Source: Thunnus maccoyii (taxonomy: Eukaryota > Chordata > Actinopteri > Scombriformes > Scombridae). From it: a stretch of DNA of 64,000 nt. A model generated the notes under the pieces. It made no database searches. It had not been told where the DNA came from and saw only the letters and a list, made by a program, of their open reading frames with translations. The stretch spans positions 20,772,042-20,836,041 of the forward strand of contig NC_056543.1 in the NCBI RefSeq assembly GCF_910596095.1. The letters are read 5' to 3'. Shown piece by piece: positions 23,872 through 37,200 of the stretch (its first letter is position 1; each line of letters starts with the position of its first letter). A program made the translations under genes and the position numbers.

Positions 23872-25884
23872 CAGCTCCTCACACCTCTAGAGCTACAAGC
23901 ATCCCTTCTGTCATTTGGCTCCTCCAACTGAAAATAGTACTACAAATAAATGGTGGAGCTGACTGCAAACTAAACATGCCAAATGGCCAGTGTTAGTTTC
24001 TTTAATGACTTTTTTCCCATTTGTGTAGTTGAAAGTAAGTAGTAGCTGTAGCATTTTCGCACTGAAACAGAACAACTTGAAGATGTGTTTTAAACTTGCA
24101 TGAAGCCTCTAGTTTCATTGTGGTGTAGTTTGGAGGTGTGAGCAGGCAGAAATAACAATGACAATGTAGGCAAAGTCAGCAGTAAGAGACTGAAAATATG
24201 GGACTGATTGAAAAAAGGAGCTACAGTACGTGCATTGGCCCTGTGCTGTTGATATCAGTGACTGATATTGTGAACGTGAATCACAGATTGACAAAACTTT
24301 TTCTGTATTTTTTTAATCCAAAAGATCTAAAAGATCCATCAGCCTCCAAGGGGAAACATTTGCTCCATTGTCAAATGCTGTCAGATTAGTATCTTCTTAC
24401 TGTGGTTTATTTAAGCAATTATGTGAACATACAAAATAACAATCAGCCTCAAAGCGAAATGTGTTATTGATTATGTCCAATACACTTCTGTGTCATGACA
24501 GGGGCAGCAGATGCATGGTATTATTCAGGAGGACTGCATCTGTCTGTATTAGGACTGTATGTTTGTAAAAAATTAACTTTTTACAACAACAAAATAAAAA
24601 GGACATAGGTGATAAATCATATTAAATAGACCTTACAGCCTGCTGGTTCAATTTGTTGAAGCAAGTAGTATGTTGGCTGGAAATGTTAGTAACAAGTGCT
24701 GTCATTTAGTGAAAAAATCCAAAGCTTACTTAGTTCACTTACAATAATTTATCATGTCAGGCCTTGTATAATATTTGTATAATATTCCTACAGGGACGTA
24801 GAACATATCTGGTGGGGTTTAGTGACTTTACAAGGAGCTTAACATACTTTAACATTTAAAGAATTTCCTACACAATATTTTTCTGTCATCGCTTTGCATT
24901 TATACCTTGTGACTTTATGCAGTCTTGATCATATCATATGATAACACACATGCTGTTGCAGCTACCCAACAGTGAGTGCATAATATGTTAGATGGATTGG
25001 TAATTACACACCAGCACAGACCGGCGCAAATGGGAGATTCCATCAGAGCCAGTGAGCGAACACATACCGACATCACACCACTGCTGCGTTATATGAGCTG
25101 TAGCACTGCCATAAATAATGTTTCATAAATTATAAATATATCTGACAGTGGGACATGGGAACTTCAAACCTGGATTAACAAAGTTTTTGGTCACTTGGAA
25201 ACACAACAGTTGATATAATGAACTTTTTAGCATGAAGTTGCTGGATTACACGCACAGCAGATAATGTTAGCATTCATTTGGAGATGTGTTTGTGTGCACC
25301 TGACGAATGTAAGTCTAATACTGTCTCTCCTTTTTGCTCTGTTTTGGTCTCCACCAACTCCTGAAGGAAATATGACTCTTCAGCTGTTAAGTGCTCCATT
25401 ATGATCACCTGCTAGTTGCCAATTTGTCTGTCTGCTGTTTGGTGCTGAGCAAGTAGTATACAGTTTTTATCAGCTGAAAACAGCTGCCTGTTGTGTCTAG
25501 AAAAGATGCTAATAAGAGCAAACCAAAACCATCAACCAAAACAATAAGCTAGAAGATGCTAAAAAGCTCCATAGAGCTGAGGAGAATCGCACAGTTGGTG
25601 ATAATCCTGGGTTTGTTGCTACGAGCAACCCCTTTCACTGTCTACGTGCTCATTTCATCCATTGTTATTAAAAAATGTTGATCATAGCAGCTTTATATGT
25701 TGTCCTTGTATATCTATCATTTGCAATTTTTATTGTTTTTTTTTTTTTTTCAGTTTGTGTGTGTGTGTATTTAGAAAATGGTTCAATCTTTTGATTATTT
25801 GTGTCTTCCACTCAAAGTCAAGACACCACTGGCTACTCCTGTAACAATTTAGACAAAAATCAAAATGTTTGCATCTATATACAG

Positions 25885-25929
<45 letters not shown>

Positions 25930-28900
25930 CAAATTGATCAAATACCAATACTTGCTTTAAACTAATAATATGTATGCTATTGCTGTAAATGCTCACCACC
26001 CAGATTAGTTTGTCTTTTTAAGAAACATTACAAGAACTACTCGATGATAAACTGCATCCTGTTTAAAGTACAGTCACTATAAAAGCCTGCACAGAAACTA
26101 CAGACTTGTCTGTATGTCTCACACCAATATAACAACTTTGACAAAAAGAAAACATTCCAGTCAAACATGGGCCATATGCCAACAATATTAATTTCAGGAT
26201 TTAAACAGTCGTGTTTTCTCATGCATCTATTAATCACTGCGGTGAAGCCGTGGAACAGAAGACCACAGTACAAGAGTGCTCTACTTTATGAAACAGAAAT
26301 AATAATCTGAGTGGGGTGATTAAAACGAATACCTCTGCTCTACACATGAGCAGGAGCAGTTATTGGAAATGCTGGCCTGAAGCAACAGATAAATGTGCTG
26401 AGAGAGTTATCAGTGTTTCCCGCACAGCCAGCTAACACATAGGAAAGCTAATTGGCTTTGATTAGGCAGAAGCCAATGTAACATATTTCATTAAGAACGA
26501 GAGAGAGAGAAACATTAATAAAGCAGTGTTGGTTCATTTCTCTCACCAATCATCGGGCTGCACATTTTCATTATTCTCTTGAATGCACAATCACATAATG
26601 AAACACTTTTAGTTGTTGCCATTTCTGTGATTATGACGAAACCCTGGTGTTCTGTCAGCAGAGCAGCACCCACCATATTAGAGGATACTGCTTTATATTT
26701 GCATAGGAGCATGTGAGACAGATGGTGGAGCTACATGTCATTAGATGGGAACACTCTGTGTGCATGTGTGTGTGTGTCTGAGAGACAGAGAGAATGACTG
26801 ACTTACTGACTATTGCTGACCAAGCATAGCCTGAATCCATCACTAAGCTTGCAAGTGATACAAAAACATTTGAGAATGGCTGGGTGGATACAAGAGCATT
26901 CAATCAATTTAGTGACATGACGTCATTCCACTTTAATATATGAACCACATACTGTCCTGGAGCCAACACCTTTCAAATAAGGAATGCCTGGTGTTGCCTT
27001 TCACTTGTTTTGTGTTACGACCCTCTAAAAACAGCTCATTCCACAGAAGGCCCAACATAATTAAAGAGTCAGGATAGTTCATAATAATTAAACCAATTTA
27101 TTAACAAAAAACAACAACTGCTAACAAAAGTTGATGGGCTGGCCAAAAAGAACAAAAAGAAGGGAAGACCCCCAGACCAACTCACAAAGGGTCGTAGGAT
27201 CTAGGCTCTCCCCAGACAAACCAAAGATTAACAAAGGCAAAGCTAAAGCACAGCAGAACAAACACAAGAACAAACAGCTGCTGCCAAGGCTGGGAAGTGG
27301 AGAAGAGAGCTCTCTTTATAGGTCATCCCTCAATCACACCAGATCAGGGCCACCTGGGAGAAAGCACAACACATGATAAATAGAATATCACAGTTTATAC
27401 ATATCCTATCCAGCAGAGGGGGAGTATGTAACATTTTGGAAACACGTCCTGCTACCTTGGACTGAAGCGAACACTAGCTTACTGGGAATAACGAGTGGTG
27501 CACATGGGTTAGCATTAACTACTTTAGCTAAATTGTGCTAACAGGGCAAAAGCAGTAGTGAAGACTGCATTTCCCATGAGCACCACCACCTCATGTCATA
27601 AAAATATTGACTAGCATGTGTATTTGCAGTCTGCATACCCTAAATGGTTTTGTCTGATTTCGTGGGGAATCCGACAGGCAGGCAGGCAGGCATTTACAAT
27701 AACCATATAGAAATAGCCACTCTTCTCGCTGAGGGTCTCATTTGTTTATGTAGGTCATCTAGGGGCATCAGAGGCATCATGGGACTGTTTCATAACCAGT
27801 TTAAAGTTCCTTGTAGTAACTTTAATGAAGCAATAATTTCCAAAATGACCACAAGCACAAAATCTAGTGATTGGGACCATAATGACTCGTTGAAAAAAAT
27901 GATTGACTTAGTATTTGTAAGATGTTGATGCTTTTTTTTAAAGGGAGTCAATTGGAGCCAGGGATTTTTTGGAGCCCACATCTGGAGGTCATTGGTGACA
28001 TTACACTTTAAGGGAATTCCGCATTGGCTTCAGCCTCAAGCCGTGGTAGTTGCCGCTTGGGGCAGGGCAGCTCCAAATGGAGCAGGCTAATAGCAGCGAG
28101 TAGGCGGGACTCCTAGAAAGACGCAGGGTGTCATTAAAGAGATAGTGGAAACTAAATTTGTCTGCCATAGCCAACTGCTCCATCAACATTATGCTTCTGT
28201 TGGTGCACAGGTCACCATTTTACAGTATCTTAGATAGCTCATTTTAGCTATATTTCAACTTCAGACTTACACGATTTTTTAAAGTTTTCATTCATGTTAG
28301 CTCTCTACATGTCTCATTAATGTTACTGTTATATTTCCTTTCAGTAATTGTCATCTGATGGTTAACAACAATTGTGATTGGATATTTAAATATATTTTAT
28401 TTTTTTTTAAAATCTAATAAGATAAATGCAAACATTTAAATTAACATGATACATACACAAAACTGTGTCATAAATCTGTCTTCTTGAGTGCATTTTTACC
28501 ACTTGGCTAGTGCTGCTTACAGTTGTGTAAATATTCCACATGAGTGTTTGACTGTGATTTGAGTCTAGAACTATCACAGACACTGTAGTTACTCTACCTC
28601 CTACTTATTTCAAGCCTTGCCTATTTGGAGCTTATAGTCTTGCCCACTTGGAGCTGGCACTGATCTGCAGAGATATCCCTCTCATACGCATTGGGAGAAG
28701 TCAAATCCTGTCTTTGATGTTCTTCAGTTTCATGCCAGTATTTAGATTTTTACAGCTCGACCGGAACCTTGCGCTGCTTTTTGATACACAGGCAGATGAG
28801 TGGAGGTCAGATTATGCGCCTCTGCCAGATGTGCACAATTTACATATATTACATAATATTTACACTCCAGGTGGATTACTGTAAATCAGTCTGGTTTAGG

Positions 28901-30284
28901 ATCAGTTTCATCAGAAGTGAGAAAGGAAAGGAAATATGGCTGTTATGTTTTGTGTTCCTGAAGTTATTGATCAACTATAAAACATGAATCTATTATGGTG
29001 TAATTACCTCCTATTCTTAAATAAAGCACTCAGATGGCCTGTGGTGAAATAACAAATCTACTACACAAACTAAAAAGCTGCTTTACTTTGCACTTGAATG
29101 AAAATGTCATCAGAGATGAGTCACATATCTGTGTAGCTGGCTTTGCTGCTGTTTCTGTTTAATAAACCTTTCAACTTTTAATTGAGAGCAGAAGGAAAAG
29201 AAATGTACAGAGAAAAAAAAGCAAAGAAGGCACACCACAGAAGACTCCTGAGATGGAAAATGGTGAAAAAGTGTAGTGAGAAAAAAAAGAAAAAAAGACA
29301 AAGATAACAATCACTTTGAGAAGCTGTTTGTGGTATATTTTCAGGGGATTAAGACTTAAGACTTGAGTGTGTTTGGTTGCACATGCTTCTACAACTGTGT
29401 CAATGAAGTTTGGGCTTATGTGTGTGATGCAATTGTGTCCTGCGGATGGGGTGTGGATGGCGCCTCTAATCCCCAGGATACAGACACAGTAGGTAACCCA
29501 TTAAAGAGTGTTGTGTCTAAGCAGGGAGCGAGGTGGAGATAACAGAGAAAGCAGATAACATGGACTTTACAGGATATGATCCAGTGAAGCTGCTAATGGT
29601 TGAGGGCACAAACAAGCTTTGGGCTACAGGCTACAGTAATTTTGTACTTTACAGTACTTTGTACTGAAGATGACGGACTTTACTTTGAGGGTGGTTAATG
29701 TTCATGTTGAATTCTCTTGATTGTACTTGAGTTAAATGGTAAAGTAAAACATATGTTTTGTTGTTTTCTACTCTGAGACGTTTTCAGATGTGATTCAGCA
29801 TACTGTCAGATCTTGCAATGTTTACTTTTTCAGTATAGGAATTGATGCATTATATGGCTCTAAAAATGCAGCTGAAAATAAGCAAGTAAAAACATTAATA
29901 TGACTGGGCTCATTCTGTCCCCAGCTGGTGACAATAGAGACCTATTTGGACAAAAATGAGCAGCAGGGAGAGGCATGTACATCATGTGTGTAAATCTGTT
30001 AATAAGTGTGTCTTTTTAATGCCATGTTGATGCAGTACTAGGAGCAGCACCTGCTCCACTCTCTGTGATGTGCAGTCTTTCACAAACAGCTGATGTAACT
30101 GATGTTTTATTGGCATAGTCTTTATGATCATGATTATGTCAAAGTCTAATATTGCATCATTTTTAGGAAAACCATTGGCTACAAACTGGCTAAAGAGCAG
30201 CAGCAACAACATGCCATTGCAGTTCCTGATATAGCTGTAGTAGAACTTATGGGCAAAACACACACACACACACGCACATACAAT

Positions 30285-30315
<31 letters not shown>

Positions 30316-33300
30316 ATTGCATGGTTATACACAGCTCTGTTAGCTCTGTTTGGATCAATAAAGACAGCATGGTTGTATTGATCATCATGTAAGACAGAAG
30401 TGATGAATTGGTTTACAAGGACAAAGCTCTTCACACTCTAACTTATCCTTTGCTGCTGTCTTTTGCCGTACTAGAAGATGACCATACAGTGCGGATCCTG
30501 CTCTACTCACTCATCTTCTTCCTGAGTGTGTTCGGCAACCTGCTGATCATCGTGGTGCTGACGGTCAATAAGCGCATGCGCACCGTTACCAACACCTTCC
30601 TGCTGTCGCTTGCAGTCAGTGACCTGATGATGGCCGCCTTCTGCATGCCCTTCACCCTCATCCCCAGCATCCTCAAGGACTTCATCTTCGGAGCTGCCAT
30701 GTGCAAGATAGTGTCTTACCTCATGGGTGAGAGAAGGGAAGGCGGTGAGGGAAGGAGGGGGGAGTTAGAGGACGTGAAGAATGAGGGTTGATGATTGATG
30801 AGAAGGCAGACAAAATTATCTAATTTGGAGGTGAAAAACAATGGCTAGAATAAAGACGTCCATCACTCAGGTATTAATACCTGAGTGATGGACGTCATCA
30901 CTCAGGTATTAATACCTGAGTGATTTTGGAAACAACCCTGGACTTGGTTGTTATATCCAGATTAATGAAAATGTTAAGAGAAATGTAAACTTTGGCACAC
31001 TTCTGCAAAATTCACATTACTTAGTCAAATACCTTATTCAATGCATCAATTGCCCATAAAATATACAAAACAACCAATTGTAGGTAGCATGTTGTTTTTA
31101 TATAGGGAGTACAAGTGTTGTTTTACGTTCTCTAATGTCAATCTTCATCCATATTTTAAATTTGAAGAACTTAAGTGAATAAAGTTCTGTAGTAAAATGA
31201 GTAAAATTAAAATAATATAGCAAAAAAATCACTTTTGCTTTCTCAAACACTATGTTAGCTTTTGTTGAAATGTCTTGCTGTAGATTAATTACTATGCATC
31301 TAATATTCTTAGATTAAATTTATTTTACTATTTTTAGTAAATTTACTAACATAAATCATGTCACAGGGGGCATTTCAGTAGATTAATAAAATGTTTATGT
31401 TGTAGGTAATTCTATGATTCACAGACAATTTTTACCCAACTACAAATCCAACAGGAGAACTGTGTCTTTTAGAGGGACTAGCGATATCTATCTATGGGCT
31501 TGAAGTGTGAAGTATCTTGAAGTGTTTTTAGGTAAAACCAGTCAATATGTGAAGGTGCCTTTTATGTTTTGGTCAACTAAGCTGTCTGAAGAAGACAAAT
31601 ACAACTGTTTCAATATAATCTTTATATGATACTAATAAAATATACATGTGCCAATGGCTATTGACAGCCTTTTTTGATAGAGCACAGTTATATCTTCTGT
31701 ACAATATATGATGGGAATTTGAGTCAAGATATGAAAAGACACTTTGGAAATGTTGGGGAAAGTTCAGGATTGTTGATAGAAATAATATATAGATATAAAA
31801 TAATCTATCCCAGCTCAAATTCCTTGAAAATTTTAGAGAATATTGTCTTAATGATATCACTCTTTGATTTGATGTAAACAATGGAGCCATTTCATTGCAC
31901 TTGCCATGGTCCTCCTTTGGATTTCATCAGGCTTTCATTGATCAGGCAACATAGTGAATGGTCACCACACCGACCCTTGTTTAAATGGTCTTAATGGAAG
32001 TTTAGAGTAGTCACATCTCATTTATTGTATTGTAGAAAAATAAGCCCAGACATTTCAGCTAATGCTTTTCTCAGTGTGCAGGTTACAGACAGAGAACTAT
32101 AAGAATTCATCAAAGAAAATCCAGAGACATTTTCTTATAATAAGGGCTGCCATAACTATAAGATCTCATAACTATAAGAATGCACCATTAGTTTATGAAT
32201 GAAATATTTAATTCATATTTACATCAATTAATCTATTACAATTTTACAGAATTACCAGTCAGTTTTCAAAACAAAAAATCTTTACCTTTACCTCACGTCG
32301 TGCACCTGCTGTCCTACAATAGCCTACTTTCAAACCTCTTACACATTACAATGACATTTCAGTCTGATTATTGGGTTAATCCCACATTGCCTTGTGAAGT
32401 GACTGACTTGCATCCCATAAAAAGGTCGGCCCATTATTTTACTGCTGAGACGTAACTCCATTCGGATGCAGCTTCCACATCGATTTATTTTACTTGTGAA
32501 CTTGAACCGCAACAACCATGGAAACAAGTAGCAATCAGGATGTTAACAACTTCTCCGACCTCCTGTCCATCACTTTACAAAAGGTATAGATTTCCATTGA
32601 ACAGAATTACATCCAGAGACAATTTTCATTATCTTTCCCAACTGTGGGAGGTTCATTGGTGTCGAGCCTTAGTGGGATGTGTTTGTGCCTATTCAATTAC
32701 GTACTTGTAATAAAGTACGTAAAGTGTTTCCATGTTTCCAGTGAGACTGTTTGCAGTATGTTGTAATTCTCCTTGCTCACTTCAAGGGAAATCTGTGTTT
32801 CTGTGTAAGGCGTTCTCTTCCTTGTTGCTATATGTATATACATCAAAAACTGAATCATCTTCAGTCAACTGAAGACTCAAGTTTCTTTCTTTTCTAACCA
32901 CTTTTTGTTCCATGTATGCTATCAATCATTTAAGGCAGAGTCAGTTTTTTTAATAGATGAAATGTTTACCCTTGACAAGAGGTCCTCTTACAGACCCTTT
33001 ACTTAAAGGAATAGTTTGACATTTGGGAAGTACGCTTGTTTGCTTTCTTACCAAGAGTTAGATGAGAGCACTAATACCACTCTCATGTTTGAACAATAAA
33101 TATTAAAATACTTCCGCCAGCAGCCGGTTACCTTAGCATGAAGACTGGACACAGGGGTAACAGCTAGTCTGGTTCTGTCCAAAGGTAACAAAATCCTCCA
33201 ACTAGCACCCTAGTCTTTAAGCTTACTGGCTGCTAGATACAGCTTGATATTTACTGTACAAATATTTGTACAGTTAAAAATTTTCTCATCATGAAAATGA

Positions 33301-34184
33301 ATAAGCATTGTATCCCAAAATGTCTAATTATACCTTTAAGTAACAGCATAGTACTATATACTCTGTTACAAGTCCCACATTCAAAGTATTACTTAAGTAA
33401 AAATACAAAAGCAGTATCAGCAAGATATACTAAAAGTATCAAAAGTATCCATTATATATTTATATTATAATATATAATATCTTATTGGATTATTTGTAAT
33501 TGATGCATTAACATGTGTAGCAGCATTTTAATATAGTAGCTGGTGGGGACTGAGCTAACCTTTATTATTTTACTGTTGTGTTAAATTAACAAGTAATTAG
33601 TAATAGTAACTAAAGTAATTAGTAACTAGTAACTGTAGCTGTCAGATAAATGTAGTAGAGTAGAAAGTATAAATCTCCACCTGTACTTCAGTAAATGTAG
33701 TACTTTCCACAACCAACTTTTACCATACACAAGGAAAATGAAGAGAGGAAGTTAGGAGAAGAGATACCTTATAACATTGAGGATGAGTAGAGTAATAGAT
33801 TACAAAGAAACTCAGATCCTTGAAAGAAACAGATGTAATAGAACATTTTTATCCTCTCCTGGACTTGCATGCATAAAAATATAGCAGTAAATGAAAAAGA
33901 GAATCACTGAAGTCAGCATCAGAGAGTAATGAGTCATATTAAATATATGTGGAAGTTAGGGACTAATAAATTAACAAGAGAAGCCATCTGACAACTGAAT
34001 AGAAAAGGTGGATTAAGTAAAGCACAGGGCTTTGAGTAAAGAACCATTATCAGGATGCACCGAGGAAAAGTGGACAACCCCTAGAGAGAGACTGTTGGCT
34101 GATTGTTCTTTGCTTCAGCAGGTCTAATCTAAAGCTGCCCTCATAGGTACAGACAACATAGTGCATCCCTGGGTCCTGACTTAC

Positions 34185-34221
<37 letters not shown>

Positions 34222-37200
34222 GTATTCTCGCTGAGAACGTGGATGAAAGAGGTAAAGAGTAATTTCCCGTCTTGCCCTGTCAGGAGGGAGATGGCAGATC
34301 ACGTCAGGGGCGCAGGCCAACGTGATTTCCTCTGCCACAAGACTCTGATAACCATCCCCTCCTCTTCGCCTTACACCATATTCATTTGCAAGCACATCTC
34401 CACAGAGCTGCACATTTTGTTCTCAGTTTTGATTGCAGATATTACGTGCACATCAATAAACATGTTTTTGTCACTTCTTATTACAGGCCCATACTCTATT
34501 CTGAGCACAGAGTGGCAATAACTTTTCACTCATCAAATAAAAGATATTTGAGAACAGACAGCCGCATATATGTTTACTAACTTTTTAAATAATGTTTTGT
34601 GTTTCTACAGGCATATCAGTGAGTATCTCTACATTTAGCTTGGTTGCCATAGCAATTGAGCGCTACAGCGCAATCTGTAATCCCCTGAAATCACGGGTGT
34701 GGCAGACCCGCTCCCACGCTTATAGGGTGATTGCTGCTACATGGGTGCTGGCCTTCATCATCATGATCCCCTATCCAGTAATCAGTCAACTGGAGTCTTT
34801 TCAGCGCCCTGACAACACGACTGCTCACCAGTGTCGCCCCAAGTGGCCCGTCGCAATGGTAGAGCAGACCTGGTGAGTCTGTTTGTGTTTTAAATTGTCT
34901 GTCCTTTAGATGAACTGATTCTTTAACACAGTCTTACCTCTAATAAAATCCACTCGTCTGCTTGTCATTATAAAGAGAAAGTCTTTTTTTATCTTACACC
35001 ATGTCTACACAGAAAGTGTAGTGTGAGCAGCACGTTTGGCAGAGCAGCAGGAGCAGGGACTGCTCCGTCTGTGTGTCTACACTGGAGGCGTTCAGGTACA
35101 GTGTTGAAGGTAGTTCACCCGTGTTTTGGGAAAGCTCAGAGCCCAATACACAATGACTGTTGTTATGCACGTAAAACGGAAGAAAATAGGGTTGAAGCCT
35201 AAAAATATGCTTCAGGCATAGCGCATGAGACACATGAGCCATTACGTGGGCTGTATAGACATCTGGATTGATTAACATAGAAGCGTACTGTTTACTGTTC
35301 TGTCAGATACACATGACATGGATGACTGAAAAATGCAGCTGAGATTCGTTCAGTGTAGACATGGTGTTGTTATATCAAGATAGTTTAAGCAAGTGTGTGT
35401 AACTTTTGCTAAACAGCAGCCACAGTGGCTACATATGGTAATTACAGGATGATGGCACATTGAATTTGTCTTCATTTAAGATATTCTCTTGAGTCAGTTG
35501 CTTTATGTCACGACACAGAAAACTGCGTTTTTTCAGTCATCAATCTCATGTGTTTTTTTATTGCTTTAAGTCGATTTTCTTTTTCGTTTTACCTGCACAA
35601 CTACAGTGACCTACACTCAATACTGTGCCTAAACACATCTTATGTAGACACACCGCTGCTGCTCTTCTAGCATACTGCTCATACTAAGCCTCCTGGTGTA
35701 GAACGATGTTAAAGGCATCATCATGTTTATCTGTGATATGCTGAAATGTACTATAACAGGTACACAAGTACAAAACAGCCATGAAGTCAGCGAACTTACT
35801 CATTAACTTCAGTTACATAGCATATACATATGTTTGCTACCATTAGCTAACATTAGCCACGATAATTGGTCATACCAAACCATGTAAGGCTGTTATTTTG
35901 TGTACTGATATGGTGAGATTCTGCTATTTTTGAGCATAGCAGACGATATATCTTAATAAGCATGCACTACTTAGAATATTGAAATGTACGGGGCTACACA
36001 GAAGAAAAAGTCAGTCTGACTTCTTAGAGGTAACTTCATTTGTCATCGACATTGTTCTTTTAGGGTATTTTACAATGAGGATTTTTGCTCTCTGCAGGCT
36101 GATCTGTCAGGGAAACTGTAGGTTTAACTGGGTATTAAAAAATTTAATTTTGTACAGAGAGGACATCTTACACAAATCCAAGACCATGTTAATGTTGAAA
36201 TAGTCACTTGCACAGTTAGAAATAGAATTAACTCCAATTGACTGTGCAGGAATACTTTCGATTAACCACAACAAAAGTCTGAACAGCCATCACCTTGGCA
36301 CTATAATGTGACTCCCACCAAGGTCCTATCAAACCATTCACTGTTCAGTACATCTCATTAACAGATTAAAAAGCACAAAATCAATGGAAGAACAAGTAGA
36401 GATTAGTGAGTACATCCAAACCACACACAAACATACACAGTTTATTTAGTGTCCATACACCAGTGTCTTCTGCTTAGACTTTGTGGATCTATTTATTTTT
36501 ATAATGACACACTGTAACAAGGCTTCCAGCTGCAGTAATCCGGTTGAACCATGATTCTCACCAGACTCACCTGTTGGGCACTTCACGACTTGAGTTTCTT
36601 CCTGATGAAGATGATAAAAGATTTTGGTAGTGCTGTAATGTAACCAGAGATATATAGTAGCTGTTTATCTTTTCTTAACTTGAGCATCAGAACAGAGCAT
36701 CAATTTCCAGAGTAAACCAGCCAACAACAGCAAATAAAATACAACTTAACATGAAACTTGCCATCAGATCATCCATCTTTTTTTACTCTCCCGGGGCTTG
36801 CCATTGGGACGATGTTCTGTTTTGTATCAAATAAACTTTAGATGAGATGCTATCTAGATGCGTCTGTGCCTTTCAGCAAAGCATGCTATACTGAAACATC
36901 TCATTTGCTTCGATGTTTGGGCCTGGAGCCAGTGTTTAATTCACTTTCTGTCCATTGGGTGTTTTCGTGGAAACATTAGGACAGACAAAGACAACAGGCG
37001 AATGTGTCGCACTGGGAGCAGGCTTTGGGCTCATTTCAGTCAACCCTGTATTTTTGCACAGGTGAAAATTATGTTTCAACTGACCTTAGGCTTGCTTATA
37101 TGTGTATAAATGAGTGCATACTGGACTGAGTTACGTCATGTATTATTATTATATTTGAGTCACAGAGCTAAGCACCTATTTTTCTGAAAAATAAATGCAT

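Larger units (their letters stand above)
20255..27007 (+). other. Receptor intron 1, 5' part; no exon recognised
   Basis: First 6.9 kb of the 10.3 kb intron 1. It holds an (AC)n tract and an (AT)n tract (listed separately), a CpG-bearing spot near 22930-22980 and no supported coding exon. Chance frames of 60-90 codons were ignored. Confidence 0.45.

Noticed and set aside
29982..30434. 150-codon minus frame before receptor exon 2
   Set aside because: Central part is Cys-Val runs from an AC tract; no homology.
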